Assembly: GCF_002201515.1 (NCBI RefSeq)
Contig: NZ_CP021421.1
Coordinates: 1,240,001-1,304,000, forward strand
Origin: Muribaculum intestinale
Lineage (GTDB): Bacteria; Bacteroidota; Bacteroidia; Bacteroidales; Muribaculaceae
DNA: 64,000 nt
Reading direction: 5' to 3'
This document shows, one piece after another, positions 44,302-53,693 of the stretch. The stretch's first letter is position 1. Each line of letters begins with the position of its first letter. The notes beneath the pieces are model-generated. The model ran no database searches. It was not told the DNA's origin and worked only from the letters and a program-made list of their open reading frames with translations. Position numbers and translations under genes: made by a program.

Positions 44302-45793
44302 TTGAAATGCCGTTGTCCTTGCAGTGCTTGTATAAGGACGACTGTGACACCTTGATGCCCTATGCCCGTGCTGTCTGTAGGTTAAGTCTTACCGAGACAG
44401 CCGGGTTATACCACTCAGATATGTCGCAATGTCCCGGATTGACAGGTATATTGTTGAACTTGCAATAGCGTCGGAGTGTAGACAGACTGACGGTAAGCCC
44501 TCTGTCGCGCGCTTCCTTTAGGTTTGAGGTAACAGATTTCCCAGGTTCATACCACGCCTGTATGGATTCGTAATTCTGATACATAAGAGCCTTCCGGGAA
44601 TATGATCGTCTTGACACACCGTGTTCACGACAGTATCCGGGAGAAGTAGTGACCTTCCCTGCGTCAAGCGACTTGAACTCCATCGCATCGAACTCGGTAT
44701 AATTCATGACATCATAAGCCTTACGGGCTATAAGTTCATCAGACAACACACCGTCGGAATTGTCATAGTAGAAATACACCCTGTGAACCAGATTGAAAAA
44801 TAGATCCATGAATGTTACTCCGGGATTTATCTTGCGTATGATGCATCCGTCGGTAAACAATCGGTTACGACGTTTCTCCCCGTCACGGAAACGGTTGACC
44901 GTACATTCCCCTCGCCTGTTACGATAACGTACAAACAGTGAAAGATGATTTTCGGGAATGACACAATAGCCGGCTTCGTTATATGACAGCTTTGACCACC
45001 TTAAAAGCCTGTGTTCCTTCCCATAAATCTATAGGAATTCCTGTCTGCTCTCTGCAAGAACCTTCAAAGGGACACTGATGCTTTCAAGCTGTTTTTTCCA
45101 ATCCGGGTCATTAGATTTATATTGTTTTTGATTTGATTTTGATGAATTAATATTATTAGGTTGATAGATTGCTGAAGAGTGTCTGGGTTTATAAACGTTT
45201 GGCACTACAGGAAGAAGTGAATGTTGATATGTGACAATCTGTTCCTGTTCAGTTGCATCGACAGGAAGGTCGGTGATTGACGAATATATCCGGTTGGAGC
45301 GGAATACCTTTGCTTCATATGTAGTTCCGTTCATGAGCTGTGTGATGACTTTACCGCAATGGTCTTTAGTCTTGTCAAGATTGGTCATCCTGCATATTTT
45401 CTCATACAGTTCACCGAAAGCACGGATATTAATACGCTCTTTGAAGACATATACCAGACGATAGCTGTACTTTCCGCCAGTACCATTTGAAAATGTCTCG
45501 TAAGCAAAGGTCGGTTTCAACTGGCATTGACGGTAGAATGTTTCGAGGTCTGTATCGGTATCGTCAACATCAATGCTTATGGTTTGCGTATAGAGAAATT
45601 TATTTTTCCTACGCAGGTTTCCATAGTAAATATGGCAATAGCTGTAACCCATTCTGACCATCGAAATGAAGCTACTAAGACTCATTTTGGTCTTATTCCA
45701 TCGCATTTGCCGGTAGTCGGTAGGAGTCGGTTTGGACTTGTAACATTTTTCAGTGACGGATACGTCAATCTTGAAATTGGGATTTGTGATCAT
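44282..45793 (-). pseudogene. Primase-like island gene interrupted by two in-frame amber codons
   Basis: One frame runs from the ATG at 45793 to a TAA at 44284-44282, 504 codons, broken only by TAG at 45031-45029 and TAG at 44362-44360. The first part (254 residues) looks like an archaeo-eukaryotic-type primase domain (TISIDVDDTDTDLETFYRQ, GGKYSYRLVYVF). The middle part holds repeats of an HTH-like unit (SIQAWYEPGKSVTSNLKEAR, then LSTLRRYCKFNNI). The last 25 codons after the second amber (GIKVSQSSLYKHCKDNG) complete another copy of that unit, so they are clearly coding. Either two CAG-to-TAG changes have broken the gene or amber is read through. The primase assignment is tentative. Confidence 0.7.
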
Positions 45794-45881
45794 ATCTATA
45801 ATGACTGATGGTTTTGTAAGTTATATATGAAAGAGTCCTCGAAGTCTAAATTACATATCCGGCTACCGGTGTTAGAACAGG

Positions 45882-45905
45882 AAACCGCGTCAATATAAAA
45901 ACGTG
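45882..45905. repeat. 24-bp perfect repeat, left copy
   Basis: Starts AAACCGCGTCAATATAAA and ends AACGTG; the same 24 bases occur at 56284-56307, just past the right island repeat. Here it runs directly into a hairpin. It may be the flank of a dispersed intergenic repeat or the edge of a nested element. Confidence 0.7.
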
Positions 45906-45938
45906 TCAGAATAATCTTGTAAAGGTTATCCTGACACG
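45902..45938. terminator. Hairpin with T-run in the island
   Basis: CGTGTCAG-AATAA pairs with TTATC-CTGACACG (one unpaired base each side), followed by CTCTTTTT in the plus direction. There is no complete plus-strand gene just upstream, so it may be a relic, or the terminator of the leftward LRR gene region read through from the other side. The gap 45794-46002 holds this hairpin and the 24-bp repeat and no gene. Confidence 0.55.
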
Positions 45939-46002
45939 CTCTTTTTCGCAGCGGTTCAATCTTTTAGGTTATATTAATACAGTCGGGAGCATAACAATCA
46001 TG

Positions 46003-46602
46003 TCATCGTATGATTTTTACCGATGGTGGTAGTTCCTTGCTTATTCTTCCGACAGTTTGGTCGGAACAGTTCTTCATGAAGACTGTATGCAACCTGTCGC
46101 AGCGTGCGAACATTTCTTCCGTAGATTCGGCTCTACGAAGATCAAAAGAGCTTAGGTCTACCGTTTCAAGGCTTACACACTCATAGAACATTCGGGACAT
46201 ATCCTTTACCCTTGATGTGTCAAACATGCTCAGGTCAAGAGTGGCCAGACTATGACACAAAGAGAACATCCAGCTCATATCTTCCACCATTAAAGTGTCA
46301 AAGTTCCTGAAGTCTATCCGTAGAAGATTGCAACACTCATGAAACATCCATGACAGATCTTTCACCTTCGATGTATCGAGCCCCGACAAGTCAAGCGATT
46401 TAAGGCTCAGACATTCCCCGAACATGAACTTCATGGTTGTAACTTCTGAGACATCCAGAGGAGAAAGGTCAACGGCCACCAGATCCCAGCACCCGTAAAA
46501 CATATATGACAGGTCTCTCAGCCTTGGTATGTCACAAGCTGAGAGATTGACTGATTTGATGGTGTTCGGGTATGGCCTATTGAATCTCAAACCTGACTGC
46601 AT
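46003..46602 (-). pseudogene. BspA/DUF285-type repeat protein, 5' end cut by IS21
   Basis: 199 codons of repeats of the form LSWMFHECCNLLRIDFRNFD and MSRMFYECVSLETVDLSSFD, the BspA-like (DUF285) leucine-rich pattern common in Bacteroidales surface or effector proteins. About six repeats remain. The apparent start codon lies inside the terminal repeat of the IS21 element (CAT at 46600-46602), with TAG just before it, so the true N-terminus is gone. No matching 5' fragment was found on the other side of the IS. The stop is at 46003. Confidence 0.8.
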
Positions 46603-46712
46603 CTAACATTTGAAAAGGGACCCAGGTAGAGCAATTGAAAAGGGACCCACCCCATGGGTAAGTTCAACCGGATATCGTTGATTAGAAAGAACGACATCAA
46701 CGATTCCACAAA

Positions 46713-48314
46713 ATGCTACACATGGAGGAAAAAACATCCATTATTCTGTCTCATCGCCGCGAGGGGATGAGCATCCGCGAGATAGCGCGCCGCAACGGCA
46801 TGAGCCGCAAGACCGTGCGCAAGTATCTGCGCGAGTTCGAGAGAGAGGCCGGCCCGTCACCGACAGAGCGGGAGGTTGACGATTATCTGCTGACCAGGCC
46901 GAAGTATGACAGCAGCGGACGCGTCAGGCGTGTTGTGACCGATGATGTCCGCCGTCGCATCGATGGTTTTATCGCCCGCAACCGGGAGAACGTCGCTGCC
47001 GGATTGCACAAGCAGCAGATGCGCAAGCTCGATATGTGGCGACGTCTTCAGGACGATGGCGTGCGTATCGCCTATTCCACAGTATGTCAGTATGTCCGTG
47101 CGCTGGAGGCAGCGCCGAAGTCGCAAGAAAAGCCTGCAAAGGCATATATCCGTCAGGACTATGAGCCTGGATTCCGTTGCGAGTTCGACTGGGGCGTGCT
47201 TACCCTGTGGATCGGTGGAGTCAGGACTCGCCTTCACATGGCGGTATTCACCCTCGACCACAGCAATATGCGCAAGGCATATCTGTTTTCGCGCGAAGAT
47301 ACCCTGGCTCTTATGGAAGCCCACCGCAACTGCTTCCGGGAGTTGGGGGGCACCCCGCGCGTGATGGCCTATGACAACATGCGTACCGCCGTAAAGAAGT
47401 TCCTCGGGCGCGACCGCGAGCACACGGATGCGCTGCTGCGCATGGAGGTACACTACTGTTTCACACCCCATTTCTGCAACCCTCGCTCGGGATGGGAAAA
47501 AGGCAAGGTGGAACGTTCGGTGGAATATATCCGGCGTCGTGCATTCTCGTTCGAGGTCCGGTTTGACTCCCTGGATGCCGCGCAGACGCATCTGGCGGCA
47601 GTCTGCGACAGGCTCAACACAGAGGCGTCCAACATGTCGGCGGAAGAAAAACGCCTGCGCATACAGGCCGATCTGGCGGCGCTACGTCCGTTGGACCACG
47701 GTGACATCGGCTGCTTCGAGCAGCGGCTGTACCGCGTCGGAAAGTATTCAACGATAACCGTTGACGGAGTGCACTACTCTGTGCCCGACCGTCTGGTGGG
47801 CTCGCAGGTGGCGGTAAAGCTGTATTCCGAGCGCATCGTGGTGCTTTACGGACGCGACAAGGTGGCCAATCATGCCCGAAGCCGACGCTCCGGCGACTGG
47901 GTCATCGACCTGATGCATTATCTGGGTACATTCCTGCGCAAACCGGCCGCTCTGGGGCGGTCTGTGGCTCTGCAACAGGTACATCCGTCGGTGGCGGCGC
48001 TTTACCGCGAACACTTCCGCGAGTCTCCGCGAAGCTTCATAGAACTGCTTGTGTTCACCCGCGACAACAATCTGGCATACACTGACATCGTCCGTGCCGC
48101 CACAAGTCTTTCGTCCCGCGGGCTCCAGCGCCTCTCATCTGAACAGATACAGGCTCAGATGATCTCGGCGGAAGGACATATGCAGTCAACCGCCGATATC
48201 GCGGCAACGAACGTTCCCGACCCGCAACAGGCTGAAATAGAAAGTTCGGCAAGCCATACCCTTGACATGCTTTCATCATTTATGGAATATACCCGCGCAT
48301 CGCAGGCAGACTGA
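46713..48314 (+). CDS. istA: IS21-family transposase IstA
   Basis: 533 residues. The N-terminal HTH is REGMSIREIARRNGMSRKTV. The DDE core shows FRCEFDWGVLTLWIGG (first Asp), VMAYDNMRTAVKKFLG (second Asp) and HFCNPRSGWEKGKVERSVEY (Glu). The C-terminal part has the Mu-transposase-like beta-barrel (GKYSTITVDGVHYSVPDRLV). It cuts and joins the IS ends together with IstB. Met4 is an alternative start. No frameshift is seen. Confidence 0.95.
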   Translation: MLHMEEKTSIILSHRREGMSIREIARRNGMSRKTVRKYLREFEREAGPSPTEREVDDYLLTRPKYDSSGRVRRVVTDDVRRRIDGFIARNRENVAAGLHKQQMRKLDMWRRLQDDGVRIAYSTVCQYVRALEAAPKSQEKPAKAYIRQDYEPGFRCEFDWGVLTLWIGGVRTRLHMAVFTLDHSNMRKAYLFSREDTLALMEAHRNCFRELGGTPRVMAYDNMRTAVKKFLGRDREHTDALLRMEVHYCFTPHFCNPRSGWEKGKVERSVEYIRRRAFSFEVRFDSLDAAQTHLAAVCDRLNTEASNMSAEEKRLRIQADLAALRPLDHGDIGCFEQRLYRVGKYSTITVDGVHYSVPDRLVGSQVAVKLYSERIVVLYGRDKVANHARSRRSGDWVIDLMHYLGTFLRKPAALGRSVALQQVHPSVAALYREHFRESPRSFIELLVFTRDNNLAYTDIVRAATSLSSRGLQRLSSEQIQAQMISAEGHMQSTADIAATNVPDPQQAEIESSASHTLDMLSSFMEYTRASQAD

Positions 48315-48345
48315 ATACCCCCCCAAAAAACAACCAATACACTGA

Positions 48346-49134
48346 ATGACAATGACAGACATACATGAAACAGACCGTGACGGACTTCGGGAGCTCATTC
48401 GCTCATGCGCTTTCGACCTTAAACTCCCGCTTGTGCGGCGCGACATCGACCTGCTTATACAGCAGAGCGCCGACGAACAATGGAACCTATGGCGGTTTAC
48501 AGCCGAACTGCTCCGGCGCGAAAAAGAGAACCGCTCTGAAAACCAGCGCCGTCACCGCATCAAAAACGCAGGGTTCCCGCAACTTCGCTATCTTAACGAA
48601 ATCGACACCGACGCTCTGCCCGCCGATGCCCGGAAAGCGCTCCCGACACTCGAGACACTCGACTTCATCAAAAACGGACGCAACCTCATTCTATACGGCA
48701 ATCCCGGAACAGGCAAGACTCATCTGGCGACAGCTCTCGGTATCGCCGCATGTAATGCCGGACACTCGGTGCTGTTCACATCCGTGCCAAGACTGCTCAC
48801 GCAGATACGCGAGTGCCGCAACGCTTTGACACTCCGGTCGCTGGAAAACAAGTTCGAGAGATACGACATGGTCATCTGTGATGAGTTCGGATACGTCTCC
48901 TGCGACAAGGCCGGCGCAGAGATGCTCTTTAACCATCTCTCCCTCCGCACCGACAAGAAGACGACCGTCGTCACAACCAATCTCGCCTTCAACCGCTGGA
49001 ACGAGATTATTGACGACAAAGTACTGGTCACCGCAATGGTAGACCGCCTGACCCACAAGGCTATACTGCTTAACATGACAGGCAAATCATACCGCATGAA
49101 AGAAACTCAGGAAATGATGACTCAACAAATATAA
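48346..49134 (+). CDS. istB: IS21-family ATP-binding helper protein IstB
   Basis: 262 residues, the usual size. The Walker A motif is [19 protein letters not shown], and Walker B is [14 protein letters not shown]. The DnaC/IstB-type AAA+ pattern continues with [17 protein letters not shown]. It assembles on target DNA and activates IstA. It begins 31 bp after the istA stop, as expected for IS21. Confidence 0.95.
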   Translation: MTMTDIHETDRDGLRELIRSCAFDLKLPLVRRDIDLLIQQSADEQWNLWRFTAELLRREKENRSENQRRHRIKNAGFPQLRYLNEIDTDALPADARKALPTLETLDFIKNGRNLILYGNPGTGKTHLATALGIAACNAGHSVLFTSVPRLLTQIRECRNALTLRSLENKFERYDMVICDEFGYVSCDKAGAEMLFNHLSLRTDKKTTVVTTNLAFNRWNEIIDDKVLVTAMVDRLTHKAILLNMTGKSYRMKETQEMMTQQI

Positions 49135-49196
49135 TTATCTTTGCATCCCCATCCCGGGTGGTCCCCTTTTCAAATGCTATCCGGGTCCCTTTTCAA

Positions 49197-49679
49197 ATGT
49201 TAGATACAGGTAATTTTAATAAAGCAGTCAAGCGTAATATAGAGCGTTTCCCTGATGATTTCATGTTCCAACTGAATGATGAGGAGTATTCAAACTTGAA
49301 ATTCCAAATTGGAATAGCAAGTTCCTATGGCGGTCGTCGCACAAACCCGTATGTATTCACCGAACAAGGTGTTGCGATGTTGTCAAGTGTATTGAGAAGC
49401 GAAGCTGCAATACGAGTAAACATCAGCATAATGAGAGCCTTTGTCATGGTGCGTCAAGCATTGATGCAGCCTTCGAATGAATTCAAGCAGCTGCGCAAGA
49501 GTGTAAATCAGCTGAAGGAATATATAGAGGAGATTCTGGCTGACCAGAATGATATCAACGAAGAAACCCAGGCCCAGCTCGATGCTATTTCGGAATCGCT
49601 CGCTGAATTACAAATGAAGAAATCTACTCCCCGAAAGAGAATCGGTTTCCAGCCATCTGATGATTCCACCGAATTATAA
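49197..49679 (+). pseudogene. ORF6N-domain protein, 5' end replaced by IS21
   Basis: The remaining part begins about [20 protein letters not shown] and matches ORF6N (KilA-N-associated) proteins: [30 protein letters not shown] and [15 protein letters not shown]. The C-terminal coiled-coil contains [20 protein letters not shown]. The normal first 25 or so residues are absent; an in-frame ATG at 49197, in the IS terminal repeat, could give a shortened product. Such proteins occur in phages and mobile elements and may bind DNA. A terminator follows at 49734. Confidence 0.8.
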
Positions 49680-49733
49680 TCTGTTGTTGGCAACAATCAT
49701 TTAGTCAGCAACAAAATAATCCAACCAAGTTTA

Positions 49734-49757
49734 AAGGAGGTGTAGAGCCTCCTTTTT
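49734..49757 (+). terminator. Terminator after the ORF6N remnant
   Basis: AAGGAGG / CCTCCTT stem with a 7-nt loop and a TTTT run. The rest of 49758-49965 holds no gene, only a candidate promoter for the HTH gene. Confidence 0.8.
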
Positions 49758-49872
49758 TATGCCTGTATCTGACTTTTGTAACGTAATCTTGGATACTAGA
49801 GTGCCGGAATTTAGTGCCGATTGTGTGATTTAGTTATACCGTGCTAAATATCAGGGCATTTCGTGCGCAATA

Positions 49873-49904
49873 TTTCTAAATCGATGGCGAAAGAGATACT
49901 TTTG
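49873..49904 (+). promoter_or_regulatory. Candidate promoter for the HTH/helicase genes
   Basis: TTTC at 49873, a 20-bp spacer, then TACTTTTG at 49897-49904, which fits the -7 consensus TAnnTTTG. It lies 61 bases before the start at 49966. Confidence 0.5.
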
Positions 49905-49965
49905 CAGCCGATTTGAAAATAATGGCGGAGGAATCCGCAGCGCAAAAAGAATAACGATAACGTAA

Positions 49966-50277
49966 ATGCCAAAATCAAGTAACACAATCACCACAGCGGA
50001 GGATATGCTCAAAAGAATCCTCCATCTGCTTGAGGAATCGCAGGAACGAAGCACCTCAGGCAATGGCACTTCAGACGAGTGCCGCATCTACACCAACAAG
50101 GAGCTGATGAAACTGCTCGGTGTGGAGAGCCGCTATCTCAAAAACCTCAGGGATAATGGTTATCTCTCCTATTCCCGACACGGGGATAAGTTCTGGTATA
50201 CACAGAATGATGTTGACACATTTCTACAACGCTTCAAGTATGAAGCATTTGCCTGTGGAGGCGGTGCAATATGTTGA
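49966..50277 (+). CDS. Helix-turn-helix DNA-binding protein (excisionase-like)
   Basis: 103 residues. The C-terminal half carries a MerR/excisionase-like winged helix: YTNKELMKLLGVESRYLKNL, then DNGYLSYSRHGDKFWYTQND. Proteins of this kind next to Bacteroides mobile-element replication genes act as excisionases or regulators. It overlaps the start of the helicase gene by 7 bases, so they are co-translated. Confidence 0.78.
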   Translation: MPKSSNTITTAEDMLKRILHLLEESQERSTSGNGTSDECRIYTNKELMKLLGVESRYLKNLRDNGYLSYSRHGDKFWYTQNDVDTFLQRFKYEAFACGGGAIC

Positions 50278-51617
50278 CGCTCTCAGACATCATCAAGTTG
50301 CTTCCGGCTCATGTTGATGAAACCACTCACAATGATGTGGCATCAGATGAAGAAACCGAGGTGGTGGATGTCGAGTATTCTGACATTCCAGTGGAGCATA
50401 ATGACCTGTTGAACCCAGATGACAGCGAGTGCCCCTATATCCGGGTCGGTACGGATTATTACCGTGAAGTCAATCGACCGCAGGCGAACGGAACCACTTG
50501 TAAGTGTCTTGTCTATTGGAGGGCTTCGACAATCAAGGCTGACTTCGGAAAGGACTATCTGAATGATGTGCCGAAGTATGACTGCTTCTGTACCGTTCCG
50601 AGCCATACCGACTACCGCAAGATAATCGGCAACGCCTACAATCTCTATGAGCCAATCTCCCATCAGCCGATGACGGTAGACTGGAGCGCGATTGACGGCT
50701 TGCTTCACCACATCTTCGAGGAGCATTACGAGTATGGTCTTGACTATATCCAGTTGCTGTATCAGATGCCTCTTCAAAAACTCCCGATACTGATATTGGT
50801 GTCGGAGCAACGCAACACCGGCAAAACAACTTTCCTCAATCTGCTAAAGGCAATCTTTCAGGACAACGCGACTTTCAATACCAACGAGGACTTCCGCAGC
50901 AAGTTCAATTCCGACTGGGCCGGGAAGCTACTTATCATGGTTGATGAAGTCTTACTCTCTCGGCGTGAGGATTCCGAGCGACTGAAGAATCTCAGTACGG
51001 CAACATCCTACAAGATGGAGTCAAAAGGCAAAGACCGCAACGAGATGGTTTTCTTCGGAAAGTTCGTCCTGTGTTCCAACAACGAGCATTTCCCCATTGT
51101 AATCGACCGTGAGGAAGTTCGCTACTGGGTACGCAAGGTTAATTCTCTGGAAACTGACGACCCGTTCTTCATGAAGAAACTTGTGGCACAGATTCCGGCG
51201 TTTCTCCACTTCCTTATGCAAAGAGAACTATCGGTACAATGCGAAAACCGAATGTGGTTCAGTCCGGAAAGACTGCGCACCGCAGCCCTCAACCGTATAG
51301 TGATTTCCAACCGCTCCAAGATTGAGTTTGAGGTTGCCGAACTGCTGATGGACATCATGGACAGTACCGGCGAATCATCGGTGTCATTCGTTGTGAACGA
51401 CATCGCCAACTTACTCACCTACCGTAATGTCCGTGCCGACACAAGCGAGATACGCCGTCTCTTGCAAATCTACTGGCGCCTCAAGCCGGTATCGAACTTA
51501 CTTACCTATCGCACCTATTCAGTCGGCATGTACCCTGCGAAGTACACCGCCAAGACCGCTGTCGGCAGATACTACACCGTTACCAAAGATTTTATTCTGA
51601 ATTTGTCTTTATTTTGA
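50271..51617 (+). CDS. DUF5906/primase-helicase-type protein
   Basis: 448 residues. The central P-loop is ILVSEQRNTGKTTFLNLLKA, followed by KLLIMVDEVLLSRREDSERL (Walker B-like) and GKFVLCSNNEHFP (sensor-type). This is the order of the superfamily 3-like helicase domain found in DUF5906 and VapE-like proteins of mobile elements. The N-terminal 130 residues are less conserved, and the C-terminal part may bind DNA. It probably unwinds DNA at the element's replication origin. It overlaps the upstream HTH gene. It may work with the primase-like gene at 44282-45793, which now carries stop codons. Confidence 0.8.
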   Translation: MLTLSDIIKLLPAHVDETTHNDVASDEETEVVDVEYSDIPVEHNDLLNPDDSECPYIRVGTDYYREVNRPQANGTTCKCLVYWRASTIKADFGKDYLNDVPKYDCFCTVPSHTDYRKIIGNAYNLYEPISHQPMTVDWSAIDGLLHHIFEEHYEYGLDYIQLLYQMPLQKLPILILVSEQRNTGKTTFLNLLKAIFQDNATFNTNEDFRSKFNSDWAGKLLIMVDEVLLSRREDSERLKNLSTATSYKMESKGKDRNEMVFFGKFVLCSNNEHFPIVIDREEVRYWVRKVNSLETDDPFFMKKLVAQIPAFLHFLMQRELSVQCENRMWFSPERLRTAALNRIVISNRSKIEFEVAELLMDIMDSTGESSVSFVVNDIANLLTYRNVRADTSEIRRLLQIYWRLKPVSNLLTYRTYSVGMYPAKYTAKTAVGRYYTVTKDFILNLSLF

Positions 51618-51635
51618 TGAATTGATGAAAGAATA

Positions 51636-51731
51636 AATGAAGGGAAAGAAAGTAAGCAAGTTACAGTGTCGTAGGCTCTCATCAAATGGATTCGTGGATG
51701 TTGAGAAGCCTCCTATTCTTTCCCTTTCATT
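51636..51731. repeat. Imperfect long inverted repeat between helicase and mob genes
   Basis: AATGAAGGGAAAGAA at 51636-51650 faces TTCTTTCCCTTTCATT at 51716-51731, differing by one extra base, with a 65-nt interval. It may be a replication or nicking-related structure, or a terminator of the helicase transcript. The 51618-52042 gap holds no gene; it also contains the candidate oriT. Confidence 0.5.
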
Positions 51732-51919
51732 CAATATTATCTGATGATGAATTGAATTGGGCTGTAATACTGCGATTTAAACACGCTTTCATCATTTCAT
51801 CAAATTTCTACCGATTATAATTTCACAAAACAGCATATTCCGGACTTTGAGGCCGCTATTGAATAGATGTCGGGCGCATCCGGAAAGACAGTGCGAGATT
51901 GCTTGCAATAAGACCTATG

Positions 51920-51951
51920 AGGGTATAGCCTAATATACCTTCATGCGAAGG
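51920..51951. other. oriT: Candidate oriT for the MobV relaxase
   Basis: AGGGTATA-GCCTAA-TATACCTT is an inverted repeat with a 6-nt loop, overlapping a second small hairpin CCTTC-ATGC-GAAGG. The GTATA-N6-TATAC layout resembles the MobV-type oriT of pMV158, where nicking occurs in the loop. It lies about 90-120 bp upstream of the mob gene, the usual place. It is inferred from structure and position only. Confidence 0.45.
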
Positions 51952-52042
51952 TTGGCAACTCCGATGAGGAGACTGACCGTGCAAGCACCTCTGTTGTATA
52001 ATCAATTCCAACCAAACCATAACCAAAAGCGCCAATATTTAT

Positions 52043-53515
52043 ATGTCTTCACCAAAACAGATGATGGACTTCAAGCCTGTCAAATCAGTCGATGCCAATG
52101 TCGGCAACGAACATCAGCGCGACTGGAGCGATGAACTCTTCGAGCGCAAGGCCAAGAATCCCGACCACAACTATGACCGCTCACGCACCGCCTTGAATTT
52201 TCAGGTCGGGCCGGGAGGAGTGATAACAACCGTCGACAAATCGCATCGTATCGGCGACAGAGTCGAGGAGATAATCAAAAAACATCTTCGACCGGATGCC
52301 CGAGTGACCGCCGTATCCAACCATGCAGTCATGGTCGTATTCGGCGGCAACCGTGAGCGGATGCGTGAGATGGCTTTCGGCTCCCAAGCGCTGAACGAGT
52401 ATGAGGAGACCAACGGTCATCTTGTGCGGCAACCTGAAATCGAACGATGGGCGAAGGACATCTATGGTTTTGTATGCTGTGAATTCGGAGAGGAAAACGT
52501 AGCCTCGTTCATCGTTCATCTTGACGAGACGGGACCACATGCGCATTGTGTGTTCGTGCCGTTGACCGCCGACGGACGCCTCTGCTCAAAGGAGGTTCTC
52601 GGAGGCAAGAACAAAATCGAGGCGCGGCAGCACATGAGGGATTTGCACACCCGACTTGCCGAAGTGAACCGTAAATACGGTCTTGACTGTGGCGATGACA
52701 TCCAAGTGACAGGCGCACGCCATCGCTCGACCGCTGAATACAATCGCGACCTTCATCGTGAAAACGCCCAGCTCGAAACTCTTATAAGTGACAAGTCAGG
52801 GCAGTTGGGCCAACTTGAAGAACAAATCAAGAAGGCCGAAACGCGCGTCAAAGGTCTTACGACCATGATTGCACATCTTGAAAGGCTGGAAGTCGAACTG
52901 AATGACGAGATAGCTCAGTTGGAGTCTGACATAGAGAATGGTGCCGGAAGTGTTTCCGAATTGCGTTGCCGTATCGCTTCTCTTGAATCCCAGCTTGAAT
53001 CTACCGGACAGAAACTCGCCAACAAGCGCGACAAGCTCAAGCTCGCTGACCGGCAACTTGCCGAACTGCAGGATGAGCTGCACACCGTCAAGGAGAAGCG
53101 AGACTCGGCGCAAAAGAATTACCACGAATTTACTGAAAAGAATCAGGAGCAGGTGCGCATGAGGCTCACTGATGCCGTCTTTGCCAGAATGGTTGTCGAT
53201 GTGCGTTCACTGCTGGAAGCTATGCCGTCGGAACAGAAAGCAGGGATTGATGGAGAATTTCTGACAGCAATCGTCGAACAGCCCAACGAGATTTTGAAGT
53301 GTGCGATGTATCTATTCCTCGGCTACCTCGATGGTGCAACCCAATTCGCCCAGTCATGCGGTGGCGGAGGCACCTCATCAGACCTCCCATGGGGACGCAA
53401 TCCGGATGAAGACGACCGCCGCTTCGCCTACCGCTGCATGATGCAAGCTCACCGAATGATGAAACCCTCTCAGCAAAAACACGGTATAGCAGGACATATA
53501 GCAGGACATCTGTGA
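52043..53515 (+). CDS. mob: MobV-family relaxase (Mob/Pre)
   Basis: 490 residues. The N-terminal relaxase domain includes SRTALNFQV, ERWAKDIYGFVCCEFGEENV and the metal-binding motif IVHLDETGPHAHCVFVPLT (HxDE...PHxH), which defines MobV relaxases. A long coiled-coil covers about residues 235-375 (ENAQLETLISDKSGQLGQLE), and a small C-terminal domain follows. It nicks oriT and leads the DNA strand into a recipient using another element's transfer machinery. Met7 or Met8 are alternative starts. It is the clearest evidence that the island is mobilizable. Confidence 0.93.
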   Translation: MSSPKQMMDFKPVKSVDANVGNEHQRDWSDELFERKAKNPDHNYDRSRTALNFQVGPGGVITTVDKSHRIGDRVEEIIKKHLRPDARVTAVSNHAVMVVFGGNRERMREMAFGSQALNEYEETNGHLVRQPEIERWAKDIYGFVCCEFGEENVASFIVHLDETGPHAHCVFVPLTADGRLCSKEVLGGKNKIEARQHMRDLHTRLAEVNRKYGLDCGDDIQVTGARHRSTAEYNRDLHRENAQLETLISDKSGQLGQLEEQIKKAETRVKGLTTMIAHLERLEVELNDEIAQLESDIENGAGSVSELRCRIASLESQLESTGQKLANKRDKLKLADRQLAELQDELHTVKEKRDSAQKNYHEFTEKNQEQVRMRLTDAVFARMVVDVRSLLEAMPSEQKAGIDGEFLTAIVEQPNEILKCAMYLFLGYLDGATQFAQSCGGGGTSSDLPWGRNPDEDDRRFAYRCMMQAHRMMKPSQQKHGIAGHIAGHL

Positions 53516-53556
53516 AATTTTTTACAATAACTACCATATGTTTCACACTTTTTGTG

Positions 53557-53597
53557 TAATTTTGCAATCATAGGGCAATTGTCTTGCTCTACATTTG
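53557..53597 (+). promoter_or_regulatory. Candidate -7 elements upstream of the AT-rich cargo
   Basis: TAATTTTG at 53557-53564 and TACATTTG at 53590-53597 both fit TAnnTTTG. Neither has a clear -33 TTTG at the normal distance. They precede the cargo gene at 53694 by about 100-130 bases. Confidence 0.35.
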
Positions 53598-53693
53598 GTA
53601 AAATTACAGAGCTTATGTTTATCTAGTATTTTAGAACATCGAAATTCTCAGGATGCATAGGAGGCATAACAGCTCTCATTTAAGAAATAAAAT

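Larger units (their letters stand above)
46598..49208 (+). mobile_element. IS21-family insertion sequence
   Basis: About 2.6 kb with istA and istB. The outer ends read TGCATCTAACATTTGAAAAG (left) and TGTATCTAACATTTGAAAAG (right, complement). Inside each, a second copy of ATTTGAAAAGGGACC-like sequence follows, the multiple terminal repeats typical of IS21. The flanking bases (CCTGAC at the left, GGTAAT at the right) show no target duplication, and different broken genes lie on the two sides. Confidence 0.9.

Noticed and set aside
44360..44860. Separate gene starting at a TTG at 44860
   Set aside because: The frame continues upstream without a break to the amber codon at 45029 and there is no ATG start, so it is better read as the middle of the amber-interrupted gene.
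46003..46602. Complete BspA-like gene starting at 46602
   Set aside because: The ATG lies inside the IS21 terminal repeat and is preceded by TAG, so the native start has been lost.
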